Below are positions 24,001-37,399 of a stretch of 64,000 nt of DNA, piece by piece. The notes below the pieces were generated by a model. The model did not search any database, was not told the origin of the DNA, and was given only the letters and a program-made list of their open reading frames with translations. Origin of the DNA: Amblyornis subalaris (Eukaryota > Chordata > Aves > Passeriformes > Ptilonorhynchidae). Both the position numbers and the translations under genes were made by a program. The stretch's first letter is position 1. The number at the start of each line of letters is the position of its first letter. The stretch is from NCBI GenBank assembly GCA_018881555.1, contig JACAXG010000054.1:1240001-1304000 (forward strand). The letters run 5' to 3'.

Positions 24001-25484
24001 GGGGCAGTCCACATTTTTGCTGTTCAAAGTTATCACCCTGTCAAGCAAAGGAGACCTTGTCCAAGCTGCCTGCTGGGGATGCACAGGTTATGTCAGTTTC
24101 CAGATGTTGTCAAGATGCTGCTGGCAGCGGTTGGCTGGCCTGGGCAGAGCTGTGCTGGGAACACCCGAACAATTTCTAAGAGGGACAATCCTGTGCCAGT
24201 GATGGGCAAAGTCCCCAAGAGCACCTTGTTTGCTAGTAGAGCAGGTGTCCTGGTGAGCCCAGGGCTGATGGTCTGCTGGCAGGAGACCTCTGGGGCTGCC
24301 TCATGCTGCCAGGCATGGGAAGATCCTNGATGGAGGCTCTGGAGTGCCCAGGTCTGCATGTCCAGCACACTGCTGGCTGTGCTGCNCACCCTGCAGCAGC
24401 AACACTGGCGAAATGGCACACATGAGTGTCAGCCTCAGGACGCCCACAGCATGTTTCCTTTCCAGCAGCAGACAGGATGTTAGCTGTCATGGGTGTTAAT
24501 TAGCCGCAACGCGATGCTCCCGATTTTCATCAGTGCATCTTTCAGTTTGAGGCTCTCTCTTCTCAGACCCATCTTTTAACAGGGTCGCAGCACCGAAGCC
24601 CCCNTCCCTCTGAGGTCTTCTCTAGGTGCAACACTTCATTTTTTTTTAATGTAGAATCCTGTATTCTACAAGCATCCCATGATCACCACAGGCCATTTCT
24701 GGAGTTTGTCCAGATGTCTGCAGTGCTGATGGACTCAGCTAAGTCCTAGGCACCANTGCACATGCTGCCACACGTTCCTTGTGGCACATAGATGGGAATA
24801 GCTGTGTGTATGCAAAAAGGTCATGAAAACCTTCTCTGGCTTGCCTCAGAGTTTCATATAGAAGTAAAAAGAAATTATTAGCTGTTTAGAGATAAGCTGG
24901 TTATGACTGTAGAAGTACAGACTCTGTCCTGTGTGGAATAGCTGTTTGGTTCAGCATCTGTGAGGGCAACAGCTGCTGCCCAGCAGCTGGATGCAGNTCG
25001 TCACTGGCCACATCATGACCACTCTGCTCCCACCAGTCTGCAGGTGAAACAGAGTGAGTGAGTGCACCCAGGTTTTCTCCAGTGGGAAATATCCAGCTTA
25101 TTTCAAACCCCATCACTCAGCACTGTAACATAGAAGTAGCAGAATTGGTACCAGAGCACCCACCAGCCTTTGCTGCCGTCTATAACTTCCTGAGAGGGAA
25201 TGATGTCAAGTGGGAACAGGGCACTAACACCTGAACAGCCTTCAGTCATTTTAGAGCTGCATGGAATCTTTGATGGGCTGGTCCACTGCAACCTGGACAC
25301 CTCTTGTCACACAGCAGCATGGGCTCTGCAGGCCCTGCGAGCTGTTCCCTGTATGGGAGACACTCCCAATTCACACCATTGAACTTATCTGATCAGACCC
25401 CACAGGGACTGGTTTTAGAGTTACAGATATGTTTGTGGCAACATCAGCCAGTGTCAGGCTGATATAGTTTCAAAACATACTTAN
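21061..25484. other. Stretch without recognised gene; GC-rich patch at 22.2-24.6 kb
   Basis: The part at 22200-24600 is GC-richer and therefore shows longer open frames (up to 238 codons at 23767-24483 on the plus strand), but these contain N codons and no domain, and opposite-strand frames are equally open. No promoter-like CpG density is present. No mobile element was recognised. Confidence 0.4.
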
Positions 25485-25551
25485 CTTTCCTGGTGTAAAA
25501 CCCAAGGTTTTGGTGTTTATTGAATATATTTGGATTGCAGCTTTCATGAAA
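25485..25551 (-). CDS. Weak candidate exon, unidentified
   Basis: A 67-base minus-strand segment follows a T-rich acceptor ending AAATTACAG and precedes AAAG|NTAAGT, where the N at 25484 would have to be C on the plus strand for a GTAAGT donor. Two frames are open across it, so it does not show which is used. No homology was recognised, and it could be a chance splice pair. Confidence 0.15.
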
Positions 25552-26164
25552 CTGTAATTTATCAAAAGCACAATGAAGAATCACACAGGCCAAGTTTCTA
25601 AAGCTCACGTTAAAGTTAGGTCATAAGTAGAATGAAAGTTTAAGGCCTCTACCAACAACAATGACGTATTTTTCCCACTGAGAAGCTTTTTAGTTTGGGT
25701 NATATTTTCAGTGTTGCTTTTTTCAACACAAATGTAACTTTTCCAAAGAAAGCAAACACCTTCTATAATAATGTCAGCCAGCCTCCAAGTTTCTTATCAG
25801 AGCAATCTCTATGACATGTTTTGAACCAACCCACACGAGAAGCTGGATACATTATTCTGTGTTCATAAATAGGTCTGTTTCCACAAAACTATTTCTCAAG
25901 GAAACTGCTCTTAATTAATATGAAGTACTTTCACTTATTACTAGTATTATAAAAAGAGAGGGATCCTGCATGCATCAGAGTCCTGTTATGCTAGGAGTTA
26001 ATAAAGGGACAAGTCTTACCCTGAAAAAACCTCATCTTTTGTGTTTGCTCCGGATCTCTGCAGTTCCTGATTGTCTTATACCTACCTCTGAATGAATCAG
26101 CCCCATCACTCTTAACTACTCATTTCTTCACTGTATCCTTATCGTTATGAGGAATACCTTACAC

Positions 26165-26270
26165 CTTACCCTGATGAGGAAAGGCAGCATTATTAACCCT
26201 GTGTTACAGATGGGGACTTTGGTGCAGAGAGGTGAAATGTCATGCTGAAGGTTGTCTGAACCAGAGCAGG
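26165..26270 (+). repeat. MIR-like CORE-SINE relic
   Basis: The phrase 'ttacagatggggactttggtgcagagaggtgaaatg' around 26203-26240 resembles the MIR core (acagatg-gg-aact-gaggc-cagagaggt-aa-tg), with the expected accepted-loss-of-match continuation. It is short and worn, consistent with an amniote-age insertion. Confidence 0.5.
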
Positions 26271-26774
26271 GGGTGGATGCCCACTCTTCTCATAAAAAGC
26301 AACACCCTTCCTGCTATGCTTCTATTCGGCTGGTGCTGTGATAATATTACATTTTTGTTCATTNATTTCCCATCAGTCAGTCTATGAAAGAAAACCCACA
26401 GTACTATCACCAGCTGGTTACACAAGAGAGCTAAAACATTTAGCTAGTATAAACACAGAAAGGGTGAAACACGGAAGACTGTAAAAGTGAATGAAGAGAA
26501 AAAGTGAAGGGCAGGAGCAGTATGCCTGACAAGAAGTTGTAGGAGGGTATGAAAACGAAATGGAAGCTTCAAGCTGACCCATAAAACTCTGTGGTGTTAC
26601 CAGCAACCTCACTGATTTCACCTTCAGAGATTGTGTTTTGCAGTAACCTTCACTTGACTCATTGACACCTGCCCACTTCAGTCTTGTGGCCAGCAAGAAA
26701 NCCTCCTACCTCATTTAACCACAGCCTTCCACACAAGGGTCTCCNCTGCCAGCCCTCAGGCTCCGCATGACTCA

Positions 26775-26808
26775 CCCCCTCTGCATCTCTGCCCCCTCTG
26801 CATCTCTG
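26775..26808. repeat. 17-bp perfect tandem duplication
   Basis: Two adjacent copies of a 17-base unit (CCCCCTCTGCATCTCTG) occur at 26775-26791 and 26792-26808. It is a small recent duplication. Confidence 0.9.
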
Positions 26809-27074
26809 CAGATACTTCCCTGANCTTCCTCATCTTGGAAAGGCAAGAATAAAAAGGAAAATAAATGTGGTTGCATGATGACAGGAANCAGATCTTCATT
26901 TTTGGGATGGGATCCAGCATCTCTGTAGGAGAGTTCAGTACATGCTGTGCCTCCCTGCTCAGACCTGGCTGCCTGGGTAGCCAGGGTAACACAGAGAAGA
27001 CCACACAGAGCCCAAGCTCCCCCACTCCTTGTTCTATCAGCGTGAAGAATCCCCCAAACTGATGTTGCCCTCCA

Positions 27075-27225
27075 TAAGGAAATGCAGTGCTACCTTAATT
27101 ATCAGGTTGGAAATCAAGACAGTGATTAGTTAAATGACTTTCCCAAATGTCACACTAAGGGCTGCAGATCAGAATTGCTTCACTCTCCTGAAAGCCAGTT
27201 GAGTGTTGCCTTCAGTACACTGCNC
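27075..27225 (+). repeat. MIR-like SINE relic
   Basis: The phrase 'gttaaatgactttcccaaatgtcaca' near 27128-27153 is close to the MIR core phrase about taagtgacttgcccaaggtcaca, and the following text (ggctgcagatcagaattg, then tctcctgaaagccagt) follows the usual MIR order. Plus orientation; boundaries approximate. Confidence 0.55.
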
Positions 27226-30200
27226 CTCTCAGCTCCTGTAATTGCATCTGCAGTCACAGCAAGAGTTGGCCTGGGTCCACTGACTTCTCCAACATGACAT
27301 CAGTGGAAAACTCAGTGAAAAATCCGTGGGGTAGGAATCCTCTCCCCGTGAATATTTGAAGAGGATTCACCTTGTTTAATGTCTTCACTGCCAGGAGCGG
27401 GCAATGAAGGTAGCACCTAATGAGCAGTATGCAAACTCAGCCTCAGAGGTGTAGAAGATGCCTGGTACAAAAATAAACATCAACTGTCAGAGAATATCCT
27501 CTAGCAACATCCCAAGGAATAAGTTTCTTCAGGGTCTTAGTTTGCTGTGGAGGCTGTGTGCTTTAAATCAAAAGATTTGCCCTACTTTGAAGTTTGTCAT
27601 TGGTAGTTTTCCAATATAAATCCAAAGGATTTCTGACTGGCCTGCTGGTTAATAGCAGAAAGTAAGCATTGGATTACGCTTATGTTACTTTTTTCTAATT
27701 CTACTGATAATTGCTCCATAGGTTCAGAAACCAGACACTTCAGTGACTTTATCTCACAGCCAACTCTTCACTTTATGTCTGAGTCTGCACTGCTTGGTTA
27801 GAGGGTAACCTGCATGCTACTGTAACAAGGAATTGGTTGGAGGGCTGGGGGGAACTAGTTTCTAGATTGTTGAACCTGCAGGATGAATAAATTCATCAAT
27901 TTTCTGGAAATTACTTATGGTTCAATTACTACAATCACCTGCACTAGCCCAGTCTGGTTGGTTGTGAACTTTTGTAGGGGAAAGGAAAAATCACATTTAG
28001 ACTGAGAACAGTCAGGACAGGATAGTTCACAGGTTTGGCAACCAACTCACAAAGGCTGTTGCCTCCATGTGAGATTCATCCTCACTGTACAGCGGCTATG
28101 TAGGACAGTGCTCCAAGAAGTGCTCCATGGTATTTGCACCTTCTCCATTGCTTCATGTCACAGTGAAGCCACAGTGGCTTGGTCACGAGGCTGTGAGGTC
28201 TCGGGGAGGGACTGTGTGTGCAGCACAAAGGCAGCTGGGCTTAACCTGACTTTCACATGAGCATCTTCTGCACCTCAGAGGTTTTGTGTATTCATTGACT
28301 CCATTANACCCAGTAGAAACGACACTTCATTTTGTAAGATGAGCTGATTCAAGGCCTTGATGGCCATTAGTGCTGAGAGGCAGGTGCTGATGAAGCAGCT
28401 GGGGCTCCTGCAGGCTACTGGGATTAGCACAGCTAGAGGGATAGGCTAAGCAGGCAGCCACCCACAGGAGCAAAGAGTGTGAAAACCACCACAGCTCTCC
28501 TGCCCACACTGCCTGGAGAGCAATGTGTAGGCAAAGCTCGGGCCAAAGGGAGGTGGCAGATGCTCCTGAACCACTGTTTGGAGGAGCAAAATAAAGTGCT
28601 GGCACGAGCTGCAAATTTGCTGATGGCACCAGCAATAAAGTGGATTATATCGTTGAGAATGCTCTGCAGGAGGTCTTGGTAAATGCTGCCTCCTGCAGAA
28701 ATGAGAGGGAGGGCCCATACCGAGCACGAAGCAGAGATGAGGCACTGGGACAACTTTCCTGCTCAGCACAGTCTGTTCTCATGGTCAGAGGTCTGAAAAC
28801 CAAAGCCAGAGGCTGGAGGAGGTAGGGACTCAGGGCCGGACAAGAAACACAACTGCCCCTCCAGGTGACACCCATCGCCAGCTAACACAGGGATGCTGCT
28901 GTCCCCTTCCTACAGAGACATCAGCAGCCCCTTTTTCCTGCAGGCGGCTGGAGTTTGTNGCAGCTGGGGGGAGGAGGGTGGGAGGTGTGATAGTATTTTT
29001 CACTCGTAACACCTAGCAAATTATGGCATCAACAGAAACAGAGCAGTGAGTTCTAGGCCGTTTTGCAGTATTTGAGCTCCTCCTGTCCCCCTGGGCTGTA
29101 GGATGATTCTGGGCTCTGATATGGAGCCGGATGGCAAGCCAGGAGGTGTCACACAGAGCCACTTCACAGNCTTCAATCAGGAACGTTTCCAGCAAAAGAA
29201 AAATGTGTTAAACTCAGCCATTCTCACAGTCTGACAGCTCCTGATGTTCATGTCAGGAAACTAATGCAAAAAAATGTGCTCTCTCTGAAGAGAGACATAA
29301 CTGAAGAATAATTCATGAGTAAGTGCTCGCGCAGCACAACTTGCCCCATTCTCGATGCAAGAAGTGTTCAAGGCCTTGGATTTTGAAAGGTGAAGACCCA
29401 AGATACTGCTGCCCTTCCTGCCTTTCCTCTGAATGATTTTTTTCTTTTAAGACGTAACGAGCCTACTTGCAAAACCACCTACTCAGTTAGCAGTGCTGTT
29501 TGACTGACTGCACTGGGTTTATCAGAGGTGAAGATGGGGCATTGCAGTGAAGTAGCTGCAGTTCTAGTAACAGTGTTCTGCTTANTGGAAATAGTTTAAT
29601 AAAGGAAGGAGGCACTGCCACTAATATCAGCAGGTATTTCCCAATGGCTTGTCGAGGTAAGCCATGACCTGAAGCAAAATAGGCAGTAAATTCTATCACA
29701 GCCAACTCTTCTGCCTGTTTTAAAGGCTTTGATTTGCAAAAGAAAGAAAAACAGCAGGAAAACAAAGAATCCGAATGCACCACAGGGGGAACAGCCAACG
29801 GAGGCTTCTCAACAGCACTAGCAGAAACTAATATGAACAAGGGCCCAGTACTGGCAGCCCTTGGCACAGGGTGGAGAGATGGAGGGGAGAGGCTCATCTG
29901 CTGGGCTTGCACCAGCCTAGTGGAAAGGCGAGAAGAGCAGCTGGGTTCCACNCCAGGAATTGCAGTTCCCACCACCTCTCCCATCCATCCCGTCTACACC
30001 AGTAACCCCCACTGCAGCCACAACTCTGCCAGCTCAGTCACCCCAGGCACCATGTGTATATCCCCCCACCTGCAACTTGCCTGGGGTCCTCTGGTGCAGG
30101 ATGCTGACAGCAGTGCCACACGACACATGCATGGGCAAGCCAAGGTGTATCACCTTGCTCCTGGGCATCAAACATCTGTGCAGGCACCCAGTGTACATAC

Positions 30201-33200
30201 CTGGCTGAAGGCAACCATGGCTTGCTCAAACCTCTGCTGAATAAGAGCGATGGTGCTGAACACCGGCGGGAAGGAACAGTTTTGAGGGGCTGCAAACAAG
30301 AATGAGTTTGTTGTCAGTTTCCGTCATCCAGCAAAGCTCCCAGAAAGGTAAGGTATTTGAACATTTATAGGAGCCATTGCTACAGAGTGTGCATGGGAGG
30401 AGTACCAAGTCTGTTTGCGCTCCTACCTCCTGGATGCTGCCGAATTTCCCTTCGAGTGCCAGGGCTCCAAGGCCCACAGCGGTTGGCACAACAGCCGCTG
30501 TCCCACAGGGCCAGGCAGGCTCAGCAGCACTGGCCAAGGCAGGTGCACAGCCACAGCACCGTAGGCAAAGCCCTGGGGCCACCAGCCAACGCACTCCTGT
30601 AGGTGTCTGCCCAACTTGGGGCAACCTCAGCACCGATGTCCGCACGGGGCCTGCTCAATCTGAGCTCCATTTACAGGCNCTGGGGTGACATGAACACTTG
30701 TAGGGCACCATCCTCCCCTCCCTGCTTCTGTAGCAGGCTTGGGAGAAGAGGAGCNGTGTCCTTTCCCAGAAGTGCTCACTTCTCTGCGCTGACTGTAAAA
30801 GCTCCCTGGAGCAGGAGGGTTGGATATAGACCTGCACACTCTGTAAGGCAGGGTGAGAGAAGGCTGCTCCTGGTGAGCCCAGCATGCAGAGGCAACCAAG
30901 CAGGTTTCAATTAGAGGTGGATATGCTGCCTCCTCCAAATCCACAGGGAAGCTCCTTGCCTCTTGAAGATCTAAAATCCCTGCAATCTGTGCTTCGGGAC
31001 AGCAGGTTCTGTGTGGCTGCCTGCCATCTGAACACAAGCATGAGTGCTAAGGAATGAGGCTATTTTAGGAACAAGTGACACATCAGAGGAGCATCAGAGG
31101 CAAGAAATGGCTCCTTGCTGCCAAGTGTTGACATGAGGCCAATAAAGGGCAGGTTACCGCCCTTTGGCGGAGGCCTATCTTATTGAACTTGTATTTACAG
31201 TATTTTTTGAGATACTTGAAAAGTAGGGTGATATATTTACAGAGAACTTTCTGAACATTTGGCCTCATTTACTGACTGGAAAAAGAATGATTAAAAACAC
31301 CATCTGCTTTTTATTGAACTTTGTTTCAAATTTATCAGAATTTCATCAGCTTTAACCTCTAACTCTCGATTTTTACTCCTAAAAGTATGTTAGCAGCATA
31401 CCACCCCGTGCAGTTTACAAATGGCAAACAAGCCCTGCTGGTGGTGTCTGCTGATCTTTTTTACCAAGGTATCACCAAGTCAGTGCAAACCAGCCCAGCA
31501 CAAAGGTCAGGCACCTGCACTACATGGAGCAGAGCTGCAGGCATTGTGTGTTCCCTGAAGATGTCTGAGACCAAGCCCTGAGAAGGGTGACAGGGAGTCC
31601 AGCTGGCTGAGACCACCCCCATGGTGCCATGGCCCATGTAACTCAAAGCAAATGCAGTTTCCCAGAGGAGATGAGTGACGTTCCCTGGTATTATCACAAG
31701 AAAAAGTAAAGCAGCAGTAGAAGTCATCCCGCTCTTGGTGCAGGGAAAGGTGCTGGCATGCGTGGGATACTAGAAAACCACTTTCTNCTAGGAACAGTGA
31801 CAGACATGAGTGACTTTGTATATTTACTCCTGGTTTATACCAGTTTGACACTGGTATATTTAAGCCAGTGGCCTCTCTGTATGTGGGAGNTTGTGTGACA
31901 GGAGTAGGTGGCACTGCTTCATACCTGCAGAGGAGGCAGTTTCTGAAGGCAATGCTTGTTCCCCTGCCTGTACTATNATGGCCCTTTTTGCTGCCTACCT
32001 TTGACAAATACCTAAATAAACACAATCGGAAGTCAAAAAAATGAACGCTGAAATTGCTAATTATGTACATGTGTCTGTTATCAGACCAGCAGGTCTTCTC
32101 TTTTATAAGTATTGACTCATTATTACCAGAAGTTCTTCTGCAGTCTGCTGCTCAACCAAAGGTCAGTACGTGACAAAGCCTGTGTTGCTCTCACAGCAGT
32201 CACTGCAGAGGTCACGGAGTTAAATGTGTGTTGGGGAAAGGTTATTCTCCTAAGATCATCCTTAGATGCTGTAGGGTGTTGTCTTCGTGCTTGAGCCCAC
32301 CGAGACTCTGGCTGGGGGTAGTCCTCTAGTTCCAGTTTAAAACACCACACGCGTGGGAAGGCACGGTCTNTCCATCACTGATTTTGCAGTATCAGGATAA
32401 AACACCAGCCTATTGATAGAGCAATGGAAACAGCTGCACCCTGCAGGNGAAATGAGGATGAATCCTAGCCCAGGCAGAGGCCCATTTTCTCCCCAGCTTA
32501 CTCCCCTGTATCATGAACTCTGACCACACGAACTTATAACACTGTCAGTGCTGTTATCCCATCTCCATTTAAACCCNCAAGGACTGCTCAGTGCAGACTC
32601 CCAAACAAGATGCACATGGGAGGGCAGACACCAGTTTCTTAATCTGTTGACACATCTGCCAGCATGTGGTATCAAGAGGTCAGCCAGGACTCTTTTCTGA
32701 ACCCACCTAGGACCAGCCAGAGGCACTTCCTGTGCAGAGCAGACCGGGCATGATCAGGGAAATGCAACCCTCCAGGCATTAGCCCAGGATGGGCATGGGG
32801 GTGGCAGCAGGATGCTCAGGGTGCCTGGATCGATGTGTCACCAGGATGGCAAGGAAAGAGCACTGCACTGTGGGAAAGAATGGTTTTGTTCCTTTCCCCA
32901 AACCAGTGTAAAGCAAATTATTCCTGTTACTGTTATTCCTGTTGTTCTAGAGTTGCTACAATTTCATCTACCAAATGCACATAGCGAAGATTAAATGAGC
33001 TGTATATTTCAAGTGACATGTACACACATGCACATTTTGACACAAGTGAAAATATTGGACCTGATGTTCCTCCTCTCACTCCAAATACAAGGGACTTAGT
33101 ATTCGACTTATTGAACAAGATAATGTTATGTCATGAAGAAAAACTTTATTCCCCACTGTTGCCGTGACTTGGTGGAAAAAAACTGCATGTGATTTTTACT

Positions 33201-34297
33201 GAAAGACTGCAGCAGGTGCAGAGAGGACAAATTAACTTTGCCCTGTGCTCCAAGACCTTGGAGAATTTGAACACGTTTATGTCAGTATTCATTATCAATT
33301 ACATCATACTTTCTCTCTTCAGGGGTTTTCCTCCACTTAACTGAAATCTTTCTTTGCTTCATGGAGGATATCGCACTTTCTGCTACAAGTTTAGCTCCAG
33401 CCCTTCTTACTCTAGCCTGTGACCTGCTCTCCTTCCGGGGCACACAGCAGATAATGCAAGGATGGCATCTGCAGATGGCAGAATTTCAGGAGCACTCACT
33501 GGGAGCCATTTGCTCCAGGAAATCACCTACATGCACCCTGCAAGGGCTTCACCTCAAGCAAGGGCTTCACGCCAGGCACCCACAAGGAGAGATGCCTGAA
33601 GACTCGACCGTAACCAGAAAAGCAGGAGGGAAAGTCTAAAAAGTATCCCAGTGCTCTGCACGTTGTGGTGGGATGTAGGTTACTGAGAGTGCTGAACAAT
33701 GCTGGCACCAAATTATTTCCTTTTTGAAACTGGCAGAAAAATCAAATCTCCTCTATTATCTCAAAGCACTCCATCAAAAAAGCCTGAAAATCCAGAGTTC
33801 AGTCATTCTTCCTCAGATGAGCTAACCACGTCCTGCTGGTTTATAGGCGCAAATGCATTGCTTGTCTTTGCTCATTCAGAAAGCCTTTCAAAGTATGTGT
33901 GCAGGGACATGATTTCACCATCTGAAGAGACTTTTGAGTGGCCAGATTGTTCAGCAAGTAAGGGCCAGCACTAGCTGAAAACTAATCCAGTTTCTAAAAC
34001 CTTGGACCTTTGTTTCTTCATGACTTTCAGAAATGCCCTCACATCTACAAACATATTTCTACAATCCTTAAGGAAAAATTAAAAACCTCTTTACCCCCTT
34101 CTACCACACTAGGTGAGAGTCCTTGTGAACACAGCGAACTCATGTCCTTCCTTCTCCTCCTGAAAAAATCCATCACTGGCAGAAACACAGTTCACATTAA
34201 GTAATCACTTAAACCAAACCCCATGAGACATCAGAAGCAGAAAAAAGAGAGAGGAGCCCAGAGGATTTCTAGGAAGTATGCTGTCAGGTAAACCTAC
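27226..34297. other. Stretch without recognised gene
   Basis: This section has several overlapping open frames of 100-187 codons in GC-rich parts (28.3-31.0 kb and 31.5-32.1 kb), on both strands and with N codons. None shows a recognisable domain or a promoter. The region 32.8-34.2 kb is AT-rich. A small imperfect 18-base tandem duplication lies at 33541-33576. Confidence 0.4.
33541..33576. repeat. 18-bp imperfect tandem duplication
   Basis: Two adjacent units share CAAGGGCTTCAC and differ in their last six bases. Confidence 0.7.
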
Positions 34298-34392
34298 CTT
34301 TCCTTGACCAGGTTTTCCCAGGGGACATAATGAAATTCCCAGGGACTTTCCCCAGTCACATCATACACATGCACATGCACATGCAGAGGAGG
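34298..34392 (-). CDS. Candidate coding exon, unidentified
   Basis: This minus-strand segment of 95 bases follows an acceptor (CTGCTCCTGTCCCAG) and precedes GAAAG|GTAGGT (34297-34292). It is open from phase 0 for 31 codons and ends in phase 2. The translation starts PPLHVHVHVYD, where the HV repeats come from an ACATGC microsatellite, and continues with an aromatic, acidic stretch (SPWEFHYVPWENLVKE). Its phase would let it follow the ATG exon at 37673-37720 directly. No family is recognised; the microsatellite inside is a reason for doubt. Confidence 0.27.
34365..34385. repeat. ACATGC short tandem repeat
   Basis: Three or so ACATGC units occur in a row, inside the candidate exon at 34298-34392. 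Confidence 0.8.
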
Positions 34393-36858
34393 CTGGGACA
34401 GGAGCAGTTGTGACCACCCCAGAATATAAGACTGCCAAAAAAAGGAGGAAAAGGGGCTCCTGAAGGCGATGAGTCCTTTAAATGAGCTTTTGCCTGAACC
34501 TCTTCCCAATTTTTTCTCTTGCCTGAGGCCAGCAGCAAGGAGGGGACAAGAGGCATGGGGGTGCCATCCAGACACTCTTCAAGGCAGTGCTGCACTCCCA
34601 AACCAAACCACCTGCAGATGCTACTGGTTCCATGGCTCAGGCTGCCTGTGGTAGCCAGTGCTGCCCATCCTGAGGCAGGGCTCTGCTCACTGCTCCTGGG
34701 AACAGCCCAGGATGCTGCTGCCTCAAAGTGGGCGGGGGTTGAGCATGGCAGTGCCACGTGGCATGGGCCAAAGAGGGTTCAGGGCTGGCTTTAACAGTTC
34801 ATGTGTGATATTATAATTTATACTGATTATAGATAACTGTGCTGCAGTGCCAGGGAGCACTCTCAAGTTCTTCTTAATCTACTAGTGCCAACAAACTCTG
34901 ACTGGTGCATGTCTCGGCCACTTCTGCCACCAGTCCCACGAGCTGATATTTCAGATGGGCAGCCCTCAGTGAGCATTTCCCAGTGGCACAGAGATGAGTG
35001 GCACTGTCTGGCTCTTTTGTCCTTCAGGGACCAGGGCACCTCTGTACCCCGTGGGATCTGTTGGGTGCTCTGCTGCCCCACCACCAGCAGCAGTACCTAC
35101 AAGAGCTACCCTGCAGAGGCTCCCTTACAGGTTGGTTTGGCTAAGTCAGGCACACTGGGAAGGAACTTACATGCAAGAGGAGGATTTCTGGTCTTGGTTG
35201 TACCAGTGTGGGCAGAGAGTGGTCACTCGGAAAGAAGCAGCGGCACTCAAATTAAACTAGCCATCCCAAGGTATGGGTCCAGGCTTATATAGAATAAACC
35301 AGACTGGAATTTGCCTTGAGCTGCTCTATAGTAAAACTCTTTTCCAAAGCTACTTTGTGCCACTATCATCACTTGAGTCAGTGCAGTTAGTCTGGAGTTC
35401 TAACAACACAGCAATAAACAGATTTTTATCTAAATAGGTTTAAAAGCTGACAGCCTGGTTATGGAGACTGATGAGATTTCCTTTATCGACTGTGCAATCA
35501 GTGTGATTTAGAGTCTCCACAGGGGCNTTGCTGAAGGCTCTCCAAGACCCAGCTGTGACAAATCCCCCCTCCACAAGTTCTGCTGGGCACTGCTGCTGGA
35601 GACAGCGGCAGTGATACTGGGACCTTATTCCTCCCCCTCATCTTCCCACCCTCCTGATCCTGCCTTCCTGGTGTCCTGACCTCCCACGGGGCCAGTTATT
35701 TGTCTGGCATCACACCCCTGCTTTCCAAGGTAATAAATTACTGTGGGAAGCAGCTTTGCACTGGACCTCATTAACCGCAAACACTGTCGTCCCTTTTCCT
35801 GCCACACCATGCCAGACATCCACGACTATCGGCAGTAGATACACATTTCTAAGGCTCCCAGGAGGACCCACAGGTCTGTGGCAGATGGTGCACCGGACTG
35901 ATGGATGCACAGGGCTGGGGAGGCTAGTCACCCTCCTCGCCTCTTGGGATCAAGTCCCAGCACAGCCTGGCCCTCCTTGTGATGCTCCATTCCTGTGCCA
36001 TTGCAAGGGATTTGTGGACATCACTAATATCAAAAAAAGTGGGATGTAAGGTGAAGAGCTTTATTTGGTACTGTCTCGTTCCATTTTCAGAGACTGCTGG
36101 TACTCTGAAAAAGCATCAGGCATAAGTAAAATAGATCCATAAAACGAGAAGTGAAGTGTTAATGTGCAGTAAGATGGATCCATGCCCATGCTATGGGTGC
36201 AAATATTGGGCCTGTGTTATGTCTAAAGAAAATAGCAATTTTTTTCCCAGCGTGTATTGAAAGGCTACTTTTTAATAAAGTTAAGTAAAAATTGATCTTG
36301 GGGCAGCCAGCATCCCAACATTCTCTGCTAAGTAATCACTTACTCTTTTCTTTTTATTTCTTCGCTACTTTCTCACCAGAAACAGGTTAAAAAGAGGTTA
36401 AAAAGAAAGAAATGGGAAGAAGAGAGAGAAAAATATGCATACCTGAAATTTTCAATTTTTTACACTGTTTCTACAGACAAACTTGGAAGACAATCTATTA
36501 TTTGTTTCTCTTTTTTACCTCCTAACACCTTTTTTTTTTTTTTAAGTAAGCTCTTTCTAATTGGAAAATAGTCCATTTCTGCTAGCAGACCTAGTTTTGA
36601 AGAGCAGGAGGAACAATGGAAAACCAGCTCAGTTGTCACGTAAACTACTCTTCCAGGCTTTATATTTGGAAGTTCTGAAGCTAATACTTATGATCCATGC
36701 ATCTCCGTGTAAGGGAACCATGCAAAGAGCCCCTCATTTTTTGCGGAAAAGTCCGTTTGACAGAGATGACAACGGCATGAAGAAATGTCATGTTTCAGTG
36801 CAGAGATTCAGCCCTCGGCAATTTTCTTTTTGTTTCCCAGCCAGCACCTCGCTCCTGT
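34393..36858. other. Stretch without recognised gene
   Basis: GC-rich at 34.4-35.3 kb with long but unrecognisable frames on both strands. AT-rich from 36.0 to 36.6 kb, including a T run at about 36529-36543. No transposon recognised apart from the CR1 end that follows. Confidence 0.4.
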
Positions 36859-36905
36859 CTGAGGTCAGACTAAATGATGTAACGCTCCCTTCTGGCCTCG
36901 CGATC
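36859..36905 (+). mobile_element. Old CR1 3'-end fragment
   Basis: The phrase 'gaggtcagactaaatgatgt' followed by 'ctcccttctggcctc' is the usual end of ancient sauropsid CR1 copies (a 'gactagatgatc' then 'tcccttctggcct' order), in plus orientation. Only about 45 bases are recognisable. Confidence 0.55.
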
Positions 36906-37399
36906 GATGGGCTGGTGGCCGGGGCTTCTCTCCCTGCTGACAGGAGCGTTCGCTGCAGCTGAGACCCCCCCGGGGACCAGGCTTTGGTCCTGGGTTCACA
37001 CCAGACTACCAGGTGCTATAGGACAGCGTTCACAGCATGCACTAACGTGAAACGTCTCTTGCAATGATGTTAAACCTCTCCGGAAGAAGAAGAACAACAA
37101 CAACAAAAAAACCTCATAAACTCTTTCCCTCACACCGATATAGGCAAGAAACCCACCAGTTTTATTTCAACCAATGTCCATTTACGCATGGTTTTATTTT
37201 GTTTGTTCCGTCTTTCAAGTCTCTGCTGCCCTAACACGGTGCCAGAGCAGTTTGACAGCGCAGCGGTATCGTCAAGCAGTCTGTTTAAATTCCATCTCTG
37301 GCAAGAAGTGAGGGACTACACGTCGACCTCGCCCCTGCTCCTCTGACCCTGACTTCACCGTGCTCCCGTGTCCCTCTTCTCGGGATAAGGAAAGCTTTG

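Noticed and set aside
23767..24483. 238-codon plus-strand open frame
   Set aside because: Contains N codons, lies in a GC-rich patch with equally open antisense frames, and resembles no family.
28590..28640. Phrase 'gcaaatttgctgatggcacc', like the body of CR1
   Set aside because: Only about 20 bases agree; the sequence on either side does not continue as CR1.
31507..32070. 187-codon minus-strand open frame
   Set aside because: Three N codons interrupt it and no domain or splice structure is visible; one internal splice-like piece (about 31999-32047) has a weak acceptor.
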